From Candidatus Methanoplasma sp. (GTDB lineage: Archaea; Thermoplasmatota; Thermoplasmata; Methanomassiliicoccales; Methanomethylophilaceae): a stretch of 11,830 nt of DNA. Within the stretch, counting starts at the first letter, position 1; each line of letters begins with the position of its first letter. Below the pieces are notes generated by a model. The model saw nothing but the letters and a program-made list of their open reading frames with translations, made no database searches and was not told the DNA's origin. Both the position numbers and the translations under genes were made by a program. Below, piece by piece: positions 1 to 4,415 of this stretch. The DNA lies in assembly GCA_031288985.1 (NCBI GenBank), contig JAITQH010000069.1, positions 1-11,830 on the forward strand. Direction: 5' to 3'.

Positions 1-240
1 CGGAGTTCCCATGACTACGGCGATGCCTTCTTCCATTCACCTCAGGCGCATCTTCTCCTCTGCCAAACGGATGTCCTCTTCCAGACCTTCGCAGTCCGCG
101 CCGTACCCCGTCAGGAACAGCTCCGGGAACACATATACGTCAGCGCGGATCTGAGATATGATGCTGAGCGCCCGACGCAGGTTTTCGCCGACATCCCCCT
201 GCACGGCAGCGGCCTGGCAGAGGGCAATCTTGAGTCCCAT
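1..240 (-). pseudogene. Carbon-nitrogen hydrolase (nitrilase family), N-terminal part, interrupted by in-frame TGA
   Basis: Read from the ATG at 240 leftward, the protein begins MGLKIALCQ and reaches FPELFLTGY, which is the first strand and the catalytic-glutamate (E of PEL) region of the nitrilase superfamily of amidases and nitrile hydrolases. A TGA at 37-39 stops the frame after about 67 residues. In the same frame, directly after the stop, the sequence resumes with MEEGIAVVMGTP, the strand that normally follows in this family (pattern GIxVVxGxP). Both sides are in one frame, so this is a nonsense change, not a frameshift. The rest of the gene (catalytic Lys and Cys) lies beyond the window edge. 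TGA is the usual stop in this window, so recoding is unlikely; a pseudogene, a sequencing error or restart at the adjacent ATG are the options. A GTG at 246 is a possible but less likely start. It is divergent from nadE. The substrate cannot be told. Confidence 0.6.
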
Positions 241-283
241 ATGCACAGAATGGCGTATGGCGTGATAATCCTATCTACCGAAG

Positions 284-290
284 GTTAATA
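284..290 (+). promoter_or_regulatory. Weak TATA-like element for nadE
   Basis: The AT-rich heptamer GTTAATA is centred about 27 nt upstream of the ATG at 314, the distance expected for a leaderless archaeal transcript. No Shine-Dalgarno sequence precedes that ATG. The match to a TATA box is poor, so this is tentative. Confidence 0.3.
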
Positions 291-313
291 CCGCAGATGA
301 TGCATTCACAGAC

Positions 314-1126
314 ATGTCCGATGGCAGTATGCGCAGGATTACCCGCGTGGATGCGGATGTGATAACGGGATTCATCGCGGCGGCGGTGCGTTCTGCCGGA
401 TGCAAAGGCGCAGTTGTGGGGCTCAGCGGAGGGATCGATTCGGCGACGGTCACGAAACTGTGCGCCGACGCCCTTGGATCGAAGAACGTGCTCAACATAT
501 TCATGCCGGCGTCGCCCACGCCATTGGAAGACCGCAGACTCACGGAGGATCTGAGCAGGACATGGGGCACGGAGTACAGGGTGGCGGACATCGGCCCTGC
601 GGCAGACGCCTTCACAAGCATGCTCTCGGTAGAACCGGAATCGCGTCTTGAGAGAGGCAACATCTACGCCAGGTGCAGGATGATCGTTCTTTACGACGCG
701 GCAAAGAGAACCAACCGCATGGTCGTGGGAACTTCCAACAAAAGCGAACTGATGATGGGATATTTCACCAAGTTCGGAGACGGGGCGTCCGACCTGACGC
801 CGATCGCAGGACTGTACAAGACTCAGGTGCGCCAATTGGCGGAGGTCGTGGGCGTTCCGAAGGAGATAATCGAAAGGGCGCCGTCCGCAGGCCTTTGGGA
901 AGGGCAGACCGACGAAGGGGAGATGGGGATAACGTATCGCGACCTCGACCGCATCCTCTGCGGCATCGAGAACGGCCTCAAGGACGGGAAGATATCCGAA
1001 TGCGCAAGCGTGCCTGCGTCGAAAGTGTCGGAGGTCAGAGCGCGCATGGCCGCGACGGAGCACAAAAGGGCATCGGCCAAATCCCTCAGCATCTCGACCG
1101 CAGGCATCGGCAAAGGCCGTGCATAA
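314..1126 (+). CDS. nadE: NH3-dependent NAD+ synthetase
   Basis: The enzyme amidates nicotinic acid adenine dinucleotide to NAD+ with ATP and ammonia, the last step of NAD synthesis, in the cytosol. The 270-residue length fits the ammonia-using form with no glutaminase domain. Seen in the sequence: the PP-loop SGGIDS at residues 38-43 that binds ATP pyrophosphate; GTSNKSE at 139-145; GYFTKFGDGASD at 149-160; AGLYKTQV at 165-172; and PSAGLWEGQTDEGEMGITY at 190-208, all diagnostic of NadE. The ATG at 314 is chosen because the N-terminal helix begins soon after; an ATG at 329 would also be acceptable. It is divergent from the broken nitrilase-family gene. Nitrilase-type domains supply ammonia in glutamine-dependent NAD synthetases, but a functional link to this neighbour is only a guess. 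Stop codon is TAA. Confidence 0.96.
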   Translation: MSDGSMRRITRVDADVITGFIAAAVRSAGCKGAVVGLSGGIDSATVTKLCADALGSKNVLNIFMPASPTPLEDRRLTEDLSRTWGTEYRVADIGPAADAFTSMLSVEPESRLERGNIYARCRMIVLYDAAKRTNRMVVGTSNKSELMMGYFTKFGDGASDLTPIAGLYKTQVRQLAEVVGVPKEIIERAPSAGLWEGQTDEGEMGITYRDLDRILCGIENGLKDGKISECASVPASKVSEVRARMAATEHKRASAKSLSISTAGIGKGRA

Positions 1127-1128
1127 GG

Positions 1129-1142
1129 CCGCGACTGCGCGG
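1129..1142 (+). terminator. Small GC hairpin just after nadE
   Basis: CCGCG-ACTG-CGCGG forms a perfect 5-bp stem with a 4-nt loop beginning 2 nt after the nadE stop codon. It is not followed by a clear T-run, so a terminator role is only suggested by position. Confidence 0.25.
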
Positions 1143-1257
1143 CAACGCTTGTTCGCTTGCGGAATGGGTCTGAAGCCGTCCGCAGACATAAAGCCCGAAT
1201 CCGCATCGCAGGCAGTCAATAGTGTCAGAGAGGCATCTGCTTTTGCGGCGGGTCATA

Positions 1258-1271
1258 CGAAAGTTTTATTA
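1258..1271 (+). promoter_or_regulatory. BRE/TATA promoter of tRNA-Glu
   Basis: A purine-rich CGAAAG (BRE-like, 1258-1263) is followed directly by TTTTATTA (1264-1271), centred roughly 28 nt upstream of the first base of the tRNA, where an archaeal TATA box is expected for a tRNA gene. Confidence 0.6.
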
Positions 1272-1295
1272 CCATCCCCGCAATAATCCGCATTA

Positions 1296-1368
1296 GCTCC
1301 TATAGTGTAGCGGCCAATCATGAAGCCCTCTCGAGGCTTCGACACGGGTTCAAATCCCGTTGGGAGCA
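1296..1368 (+). tRNA. tRNA-Glu (anticodon CUC)
   Basis: A full cloverleaf of 73 nt is visible without an intron. Acceptor stem GCTCCTA (1296-1302) pairs with TGGGAGC (1361-1367) with one G-T wobble, and the discriminator is A at 1368. The anticodon stem AAGCC/GGCTT encloses the 7-nt loop CTCTCGA, giving anticodon CTC at 1330-1332. The T stem ACGGG/CCCGT encloses TTCAAAT. The D-arm sequence TAGTGTAGCGGCCAATCA is typical of archaeal tRNA-Glu. CCA is not encoded. Its 3' end opens into the accessory region, and it is convergent with tRNA-Gln at the other side. Confidence 0.96.
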
Positions 1369-1714
1369 CTATCCATTCCATACATGCATTCTCTGCGCGA
1401 TCCAACTTTTACGGCGATTCCGCTGAAATATGGGAACTTAAGAATTGGGATTCCGACACAGTTTGTGGTTGATATTATGTATATGGGGGCGGGATGCCGA
1501 TCGCTCCTGTCGGCAGGCCCATGGATCTGCAGCCGGATCCCGACGGTTGCTGAACAATAATCTTGATTTTGGGGAGGGGGCGCCGTCAAAGAGAGTCCGG
1601 ATCCGCCCGGCTTCCAACTTGCGGCGAACCCGGGACCGACGGGCAGGAGGTGATTTGGGCGACCATATCCGCGTCCCGCCGAAAAGGCGGTTTCCGCGCC
1701 ACGACGCAGTCTGA
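1369..1714. other. Region without a supported gene, left side of inter-tRNA island
   Basis: About 350 bp follow tRNA-Glu. The first 190 bp are visibly more AT-rich than the flanking chromosome. Short open frames exist but none has a recognisable motif, a convincing start or codon use like the neighbours. A modest 6-bp hairpin (TGCCGA/TCGGCA, 1495-1515) is present. The right-hand part may be the decayed 5' portion of the pseudogene that becomes legible after 1715. Confidence 0.5.
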
Positions 1715-2008
1715 GAGTTTAGAATCGTTGCGATCGACCCCGACGACCCGCTGTCCGGCACGCGCAGGCGCCGCGATGAGAGCTCAACCCCTACGCGGAC
1801 CCTTTCATTGCGGGGACGTACTATCAGTTCACGCCCGGCGGAGGCACCAAGGCAAACCGCGACCGCGACCGCGAGATCCTCGTCGGCAGCTCCGAGATCG
1901 GGAGCAGGGGCCTGACAGGGCGGGCGGCGGCCCGGGAGACGCGGCTTCACGGCTGCGGACACATCCAATATGAAATGCGATGCCGACACCACGGCATAAC
2001 AGAAGTAA
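1715..2008 (+). pseudogene. Frameshifted remnant of an unrecognised protein (copy 1)
   Basis: After a TGA at 1712-1714 one frame reads EFRIVAIDPDDPLSGTR and continues to DESS. Near 1784 a loss of about one base moves the sense to another frame, NPYADPFIAGTYYQFTPGGG, then EILVGSSEIGSRGLTGRAA. Around 1931-1941 five bases present in copy 2 are missing, so the end (GFTAADTFNMKCDADTT in copy 2) is out of frame here. I do not recognise the family. The tail is repeated at 2713-2868, where this last part is still in one frame, which shows that it was once coding. A short GC hexamer repeat (CGCGAC, 1857-1874) lies inside. The true 5' end is not visible. No function can be assigned. Confidence 0.5.
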
Positions 2009-2036
2009 TTTATATATGTTAACAAATGTGTTCTAT
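1883..2036 (+). repeat. Direct repeat, copy 1 (pseudogene tail plus promoter)
   Basis: This segment matches 2723-2897 in the same orientation. Blocks such as TCCGAGATCG, CCTGACAGGGCGGGCGGCGG, ATATGAAATGCGATGCCGAC and ACAGAAGTAATTTATA are identical, with copy 2 longer by 5 and then 15 bases. The offset rises from 840 to 860 across these gaps. The repeat ends at the start codon of a small HTH gene in both copies, so the duplication unit joins pseudogene tail, promoter and small gene. Confidence 0.9.
2009..2024 (+). promoter_or_regulatory. TATA box and TGTTAACA palindrome before small HTH gene A
   Basis: TTTATATA at 2009-2016 is centred about 25 nt from the ATG at 2037, the leaderless spacing. 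The perfect 8-bp palindrome TGTTAACA at 2017-2024 follows at once, between TATA and start. Both elements recur before the second copy at 2869-2884. A repressor operator is a reasonable inference for the palindrome. Confidence 0.65.
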
Positions 2037-2282
2037 ATGAATAATGAACAGTCATGGTACAACATGTGCATGAAGAACCTCCAGGCGAAGGTCGGGCTGA
2101 CGAAGACGGAAGCCAGAATATTCCTATCCCCCAACTGGGAGCGCGCCTCAAGAATCGAAAAGGATCTGGGGATAACCTATGAAGAATTTAGGGAGATCAA
2201 GAAGACTGCCGAGAAGAAGGTCGAAGACAGCGGCGTAAACCTCAGCGACAGCGGGTGCATGCTTCCGACGCTGTTTATATGA
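2037..2282 (+). CDS. Small HTH protein A (sigma-region-4-like)
   Basis: An 81-residue protein beginning MNNEQSWYNMC. The core GLTKTEARIFLS at 20-31, then RIEKDLGITYEEFREI at 39-54 and KKVEDSG at 60-66, has the layout of a sigma-70 region 4 or related helix-turn-helix (LTxxEAR...I..DLGIT...F...KKV). The same core is found in the proteins encoded at 2279-2587 and 3114-3425. The ATG at 2037 is preferred over upstream in-frame codons because the TATA box at 2009-2016 sets a transcription start at about this base. Its TGA overlaps the next ATG (ATGA, 2279-2282), so the two genes are probably translationally coupled. DNA binding is inferred from the fold pattern; the target is unknown. Confidence 0.75.
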   Translation: MNNEQSWYNMCMKNLQAKVGLTKTEARIFLSPNWERASRIEKDLGITYEEFREIKKTAEKKVEDSGVNLSDSGCMLPTLFI

Positions 2283-2587
2283 CCCTCCCCATCGAGTTCG
2301 GCAAGATCTTAGACCGTCACGACGGCCGCAGCGAGGACGATCGCCTGAAGTACGCCATGTGCATGCTCGGCCTTCAGGAGATTGCGGGGCTGTCATACAA
2401 AGAGGCCCGCGTATACCTATCGAGTCGATGGGAGTCCGAGGAGGAGATTATGGACGACCTAGACCTCAGCAGGGCGGCGTTCCGCAACCTCGTGAGGCGG
2501 TCCAGGGAGAAGGTGTCCACCAGCGGCTTCTCCGACGCGGAGATCTTCGGAGACTATGCGCTGAAGGAGAGGACGGACGCCCCCTGA
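2279..2587 (+). CDS. Small HTH protein B (sigma-region-4-like)
   Basis: A 102-residue, strongly charged protein. Residues 5-27 (EFGKILDR to DDRLKYAMC) form a probable helical N-terminus. Residues 37-82 hold the core GLSYKEARVYLS, then EEIMDDLDLSRAAFRNLVRR and REKVSTSG, a sigma-region-4-type helix-turn-helix with DLDLSRAAFRNLV as the likely turn and recognition helix. The start ATG at 2279 overlaps the stop of gene A, implying coupling and matched amounts of the two proteins. A GTG at 2255 is a less likely start. The protein differs from the product of 3114-3425 at only about ten of the 93 shared residues, so this is a recent duplicate. No enzymatic motif is present. The function is unknown; a transcription regulator is the simplest reading. 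Confidence 0.8.
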   Translation: MTLPIEFGKILDRHDGRSEDDRLKYAMCMLGLQEIAGLSYKEARVYLSSRWESEEEIMDDLDLSRAAFRNLVRRSREKVSTSGFSDAEIFGDYALKERTDAP

Positions 2588-2712
2588 TTGCGACAATTCA
2601 TAAGCTCGCAGGGTTGCCGAGGTCGGTGAGCTTGGTATGGGCATAATATCGGTTCAATCTGAGCGGTGCCGTGCGCCTGAAAGCGTGCCGCAGTCAGGCC
2701 TTTGTGTGAAAA

Positions 2713-2868
2713 GAAGATCTCTTCGGCAGCTCCGAGATCGGCGGCAAGGGCCTGACAGGGCGGGCGGCGGTCAAAGCGGTGGAGCGCGGCTTCACGGCTG
2801 CGGACACATTCAATATGAAATGCGATGCCGACACCACATCGAAAGAGATTTTAATAAAACAGAAGTAA
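2713..2868 (+). pseudogene. Orphan C-terminal tail of the same unrecognised protein (copy 2)
   Basis: A frame opened by a TGA at 2707-2709 reads EDLFGSSEIGGKGLTGRAAV, then KAVERGFTAADTF and NMKCDADTTSKEI, and ends at TAA 2866-2868. It has no plausible start codon and lacks everything upstream of the GSSEIG block seen in copy 1, so it is a truncated fragment carried along by the duplication. Its stop codon touches the TATA box of the next small gene. The reading frame is cleaner than in copy 1, which makes this copy the better query for a family search. The 125 bp between the gene ending at 2587 and this fragment hold nothing I can identify. Confidence 0.55.
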
Positions 2869-2897
2869 TTTATACATGTTAACAAATATGTATCATC
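2723..2897 (+). repeat. Direct repeat, copy 2 (pseudogene tail plus promoter)
   Basis: This is the partner of 1883-2036. It has two extra stretches of 5 and 15 bases. The left edge of the match is abrupt, since sequence before about 2722 does not resemble sequence before 1883; the right edge runs through the TATA box and palindrome to the next start codon. Confidence 0.9.
2869..2884 (+). promoter_or_regulatory. TATA box and TGTTAACA palindrome before small gene A'
   Basis: TTTATACA at 2869-2876 is followed by the same TGTTAACA palindrome (2877-2884) as at 2017-2024. The TATA centre is about 25 nt from the ATG at 2898. The palindrome is unchanged between the copies although bases just downstream have diverged. 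Confidence 0.6.
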
Positions 2898-3053
2898 ATG
2901 GATGAATATACGCACGAAGACCAAGACAAATATGATGAGTGCCTGAAGCTTCTAGAAGAGAACTTTGGGCCGCCGGATTCGCAGGGCGTAATATACATGT
3001 CCCTTGATCTGGTGATAGAATGCCGGGACATATGGTCCCTAGTAAGAAAATAG
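2898..3053 (+). CDS. Shortened paralogue of small HTH protein A, ending in TAG
   Basis: A 51-residue frame, MDEYTHEDQDKYDECLKLLE through QGVIYMSLDLVIECRDIW to LVRK. It occupies the place of gene A in the second duplication unit, with the same promoter and leaderless spacing. A loose alignment to the family (KYxxC, leucine-rich helix, then a VxYxS-like block) is possible, but the EAR core and the recognition helix are missing, so it may be a decayed or domain-only derivative. It is the only gene here that ends in TAG; readthrough would add seven codons before a TGA. Its product may not be functional. Confidence 0.5.
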   Translation: MDEYTHEDQDKYDECLKLLEENFGPPDSQGVIYMSLDLVIECRDIWSLVRK

Positions 3054-3054
3054 A

Positions 3055-3110
3055 GTCTAACGGAGGGGATTTGAACGACCTCTTATTTGGATGTTCATAT
3101 CCAATCGTAT
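3055..3110 (-). other. Possible degraded tRNA 3'-half remnant
   Basis: On the minus strand the stretch reads like the 3' half of a tRNA. TTGGAT and ATCCAA form an anticodon-arm-like hairpin around ATGAAC, followed by AGGTCG (variable-loop-like), then GTTCAAATC (T-loop consensus), then CCCTCCGTTA (acceptor-like). The T stem does not pair properly and no matching 5' half is seen. It may be a tRNA scrap left by an integration or deletion event, or chance. Confidence 0.25.
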
Positions 3111-3113
3111 TCT

Positions 3114-3425
3114 ATGAGTCCTGATGAGTTCGGCAAGATTCTGGACCGTCAAGACGGCCGCAGCGAGGATGATCGCCGGAAGTACGCCATGTGCGTGCTC
3201 CGCCTTCAGGAGCTTGCGGGGCTGCCCTACAAAGAGGCCCGCGTCTACCTCTCGGATCGATGGGAGTCCGAGGAGGAGGTCATGGACGACCTCGACCTCA
3301 GCAGGACGGCGTTCCGCAACCTCGTGAGGCGGTCCAGGGAGAAGGTGTCCGCCAGCGGTTTCTCCGACGCGGAGATATTCGGAGACTATGCGCTGAAGGA
3401 GAGAAGAGACGAAGAACAGACCTGA
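3114..3425 (+). CDS. Small HTH protein C (close paralogue of B)
   Basis: A 103-residue protein starting MSPDEFGKILDRQDGRSEDD. It carries the same core as protein B: GLPYKEARVYLSDRW at 36-50, EEVMDDLDLSRTAFRNLVRR at 54-73, then REKVSASG. About ten substitutions separate B and C over 93 residues, and most are conservative. It starts at the ATG at 3114; a TTG at 3087 in frame is less likely. Unlike B it is not overlapped by the preceding gene: 60 bp separate it from A', with a weak AT-rich stretch (TCTTATTT, 3081-3088) that might serve as its own TATA element. The strong conservation of B and C beside decay of A' suggests that the B/C product is the part under selection. The function is unknown; a DNA-binding regulator is inferred. 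Confidence 0.8.
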   Translation: MSPDEFGKILDRQDGRSEDDRRKYAMCVLRLQELAGLPYKEARVYLSDRWESEEEVMDDLDLSRTAFRNLVRRSREKVSASGFSDAEIFGDYALKERRDEEQT

Positions 3426-3451
3426 AAAACAATCATCCAGTAGGGATGAGG

Positions 3452-3524
3452 TAGCCCCATGCAGATTCGAACTGCAGTCGCAGGATCCAGAATCCCGCAT
3501 GATTGACCACTACACTATGGGGCT
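3452..3524 (-). tRNA. tRNA-Gln (anticodon CUG)
   Basis: The minus strand folds into a full cloverleaf. Acceptor AGCCCCA (from 3524) pairs with TGGGGCT, with discriminator A at 3452; A1-U72 is usual for archaeal tRNA-Gln. The anticodon stem CGGGA/TCCTG encloses TTCTGGA, giving anticodon CTG. The T stem TGCAG/CTGCA encloses TTCGAAT. The D-arm TAGTGTAGTGGTCAATCA is typical of the Glu/Gln group. There is no intron and no encoded CCA. Confidence 0.96.
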
Positions 3525-3550
3525 GCGTTCCTCCCCAACACTGCTTTCCT

Positions 3551-3560
3551 TTAATAATTT
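3551..3560 (-). promoter_or_regulatory. TATA-like element of tRNA-Gln
   Basis: On the minus strand AAATTATTAA is centred about 31 nt ahead of the first tRNA base, which suits an archaeal TATA box. It lies between the adk 3' hairpin and the tRNA, so the tRNA probably has its own promoter and does not rely on readthrough from adk. Confidence 0.45.
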
Positions 3561-3570
3561 TCTATTGGTC

Positions 3571-3597
3571 ATGATGCGGGTCAGCGACCCGCATCAT
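3571..3597 (-). terminator. Perfect 12-bp hairpin directly after adk
   Basis: ATGATGCGGGTC and GACCCGCATCAT are exact reverse complements around a 3-nt loop. On the minus strand the stem begins 2 nt after the adk TGA. No T-run follows, so it is not a classic intrinsic terminator. It could end or stabilise the adk mRNA, or separate adk from the tRNA-Gln promoter. Confidence 0.6.
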
Positions 3598-3599
3598 GC

Positions 3600-4232
3600 T
3601 CATCCGACCGCTTTCTTCACCTGGTCGAAGATCTCGTCTATGCTTCCGACGCCCTCTATCGTGCATAACTTGCCTGCTTTGCGGTAATATTCCGTCAAAG
3701 GCAAGGTCTTGTCGCGGTACACCTTGAGTCTGTTCCGGACGGTCTCTTCCTTGTCGTCGTCCCTGTGGTAGAGCGTGGATCCGCATTTGTCGCAGAAGTT
3801 GTTCTTCTTGGGGGGATTGTACAGAAGATGATAGACCGAGTTGCACTGGGGGCAGCTGCGGCGGAGTGTGAGCCTGTTGACAAGCTCTTCGTCGCCCACG
3901 TCCAGGTTGAGCGCAAGATCCACGTCAATCTGCTCTCCGAGCGCATCTGCCTGCTCCACTGTCCGGGGGAACCCGTCGAATATCACTCCTGTTCCCTGGG
4001 CGAGGGAGGAGATCTTCTCCTTCATCAGATTGATTATAAGGTCGTTGGGCACGAGGGCGCCGCCGGCCATGTAGTTTTTGGCTTTGAGTCCCAACGAGGT
4101 CTCGTTCCTGACAGCCTCGCGGAGCATGTCGCCCGTGGATAGGCGCACATATCCGAACTGTTCGCTGAGCTTTTCGCCCTGGGTGCCTTTGCCGGATCCC
4201 GGAGGCCCCAACAAGATTATTGTCTGTTTCAT
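3600..4232 (-). CDS. adk: Adenylate kinase (zinc-binding LID type)
   Basis: The enzyme interconverts ATP + AMP and 2 ADP in the cytosol. The 210-residue product has the P-loop GPPGSGKGT at 9-17, STGDMLR at 32-38 (AMP binding), FDGFPRT at 85-91, and a long LID with the zinc site CPQC (127-130) and CDKC (147-150), then DDKEETVRNRL at 159-169. This is the long bacterial-type Adk, not the archaeal trimeric form. The ATG at 4232 is chosen because the P-loop sits at the usual distance and TTTAAATA lies about 25 nt upstream, implying a leaderless mRNA; an in-frame TTG at 4253 is rejected. It is divergent from glcD. Confidence 0.96.
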   Translation of the reverse strand: MKQTIILLGPPGSGKGTQGEKLSEQFGYVRLSTGDMLREAVRNETSLGLKAKNYMAGGALVPNDLIINLMKEKISSLAQGTGVIFDGFPRTVEQADALGEQIDVDLALNLDVGDEELVNRLTLRRSCPQCNSVYHLLYNPPKKNNFCDKCGSTLYHRDDDKEETVRNRLKVYRDKTLPLTEYYRKAGKLCTIEGVGSIDEIFDQVKKAVG

Positions 4233-4253
4233 GTGAAAACGCCAAACATTCAA

Positions 4254-4261
4254 TATTTAAA
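4254..4261 (-). promoter_or_regulatory. TATA box of adk
   Basis: On the minus strand TTTAAATA is centred about 25 nt from the adk ATG at 4232, giving a leaderless transcript. Confidence 0.6.
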
Positions 4262-4375
4262 AGGATATTCACAGCCCCAGCGCCCATGCGGCCTTTGTTC
4301 CGCGGCCGACGCATTGCCGCTGCGGGTTCGCGCCTGCCCGCCCGATGCGAGGCCGAGCGGAAGTTTCAATGAATG

Positions 4376-4383
4376 TTTTATAA
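4376..4383 (+). promoter_or_regulatory. TATA box of glcD
   Basis: TTTTATAA places the expected transcription start near 4404-4406. That excludes the in-frame GTG at 4401 as the start and supports the ATG at 4416 after a very short leader. Confidence 0.55.
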
Positions 4384-4415
4384 TCCAATAGCGGGATGAG
4401 GTGTCCGGTGTCCAA

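Noticed and set aside
37..39. Selenocysteine recoding of the in-frame TGA in the nitrilase-family gene
   Set aside because: TGA is the dominant stop in this window, no SECIS-like element can be judged here, and nitrilases are not known selenoproteins.
275..1219. Long open frame on the minus strand opposite nadE (about 314 codons)
   Set aside because: It is a high-GC shadow of nadE, with Arg/His/Ala-rich content, no motif and no promoter.
1857..1874. Short tandem hexamer CGCGAC repeat as a possible repeat array or CRISPR-like element
   Set aside because: Only about three units without spacers; it lies in a decaying coding frame and is best seen as slippage.
1369..3451. Insertion sequence or integrase in the inter-tRNA island
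   Set aside because: No transposase or tyrosine-recombinase motif, no terminal inverted repeats and no target duplication could be found; only duplicated small genes and remnants are visible.
3057..3500. Minus-strand open frame opposite gene C and part of tRNA-Gln
   Set aside because: It overlaps a tRNA, and a related antisense frame exists opposite B only because B and C are duplicates.
4401..4415. GTG at 4401 as the start of the GlcD-family protein
   Set aside because: It lies upstream of the transcription start predicted from the TATA box at 4376-4383, and the extra five residues are not family-like.
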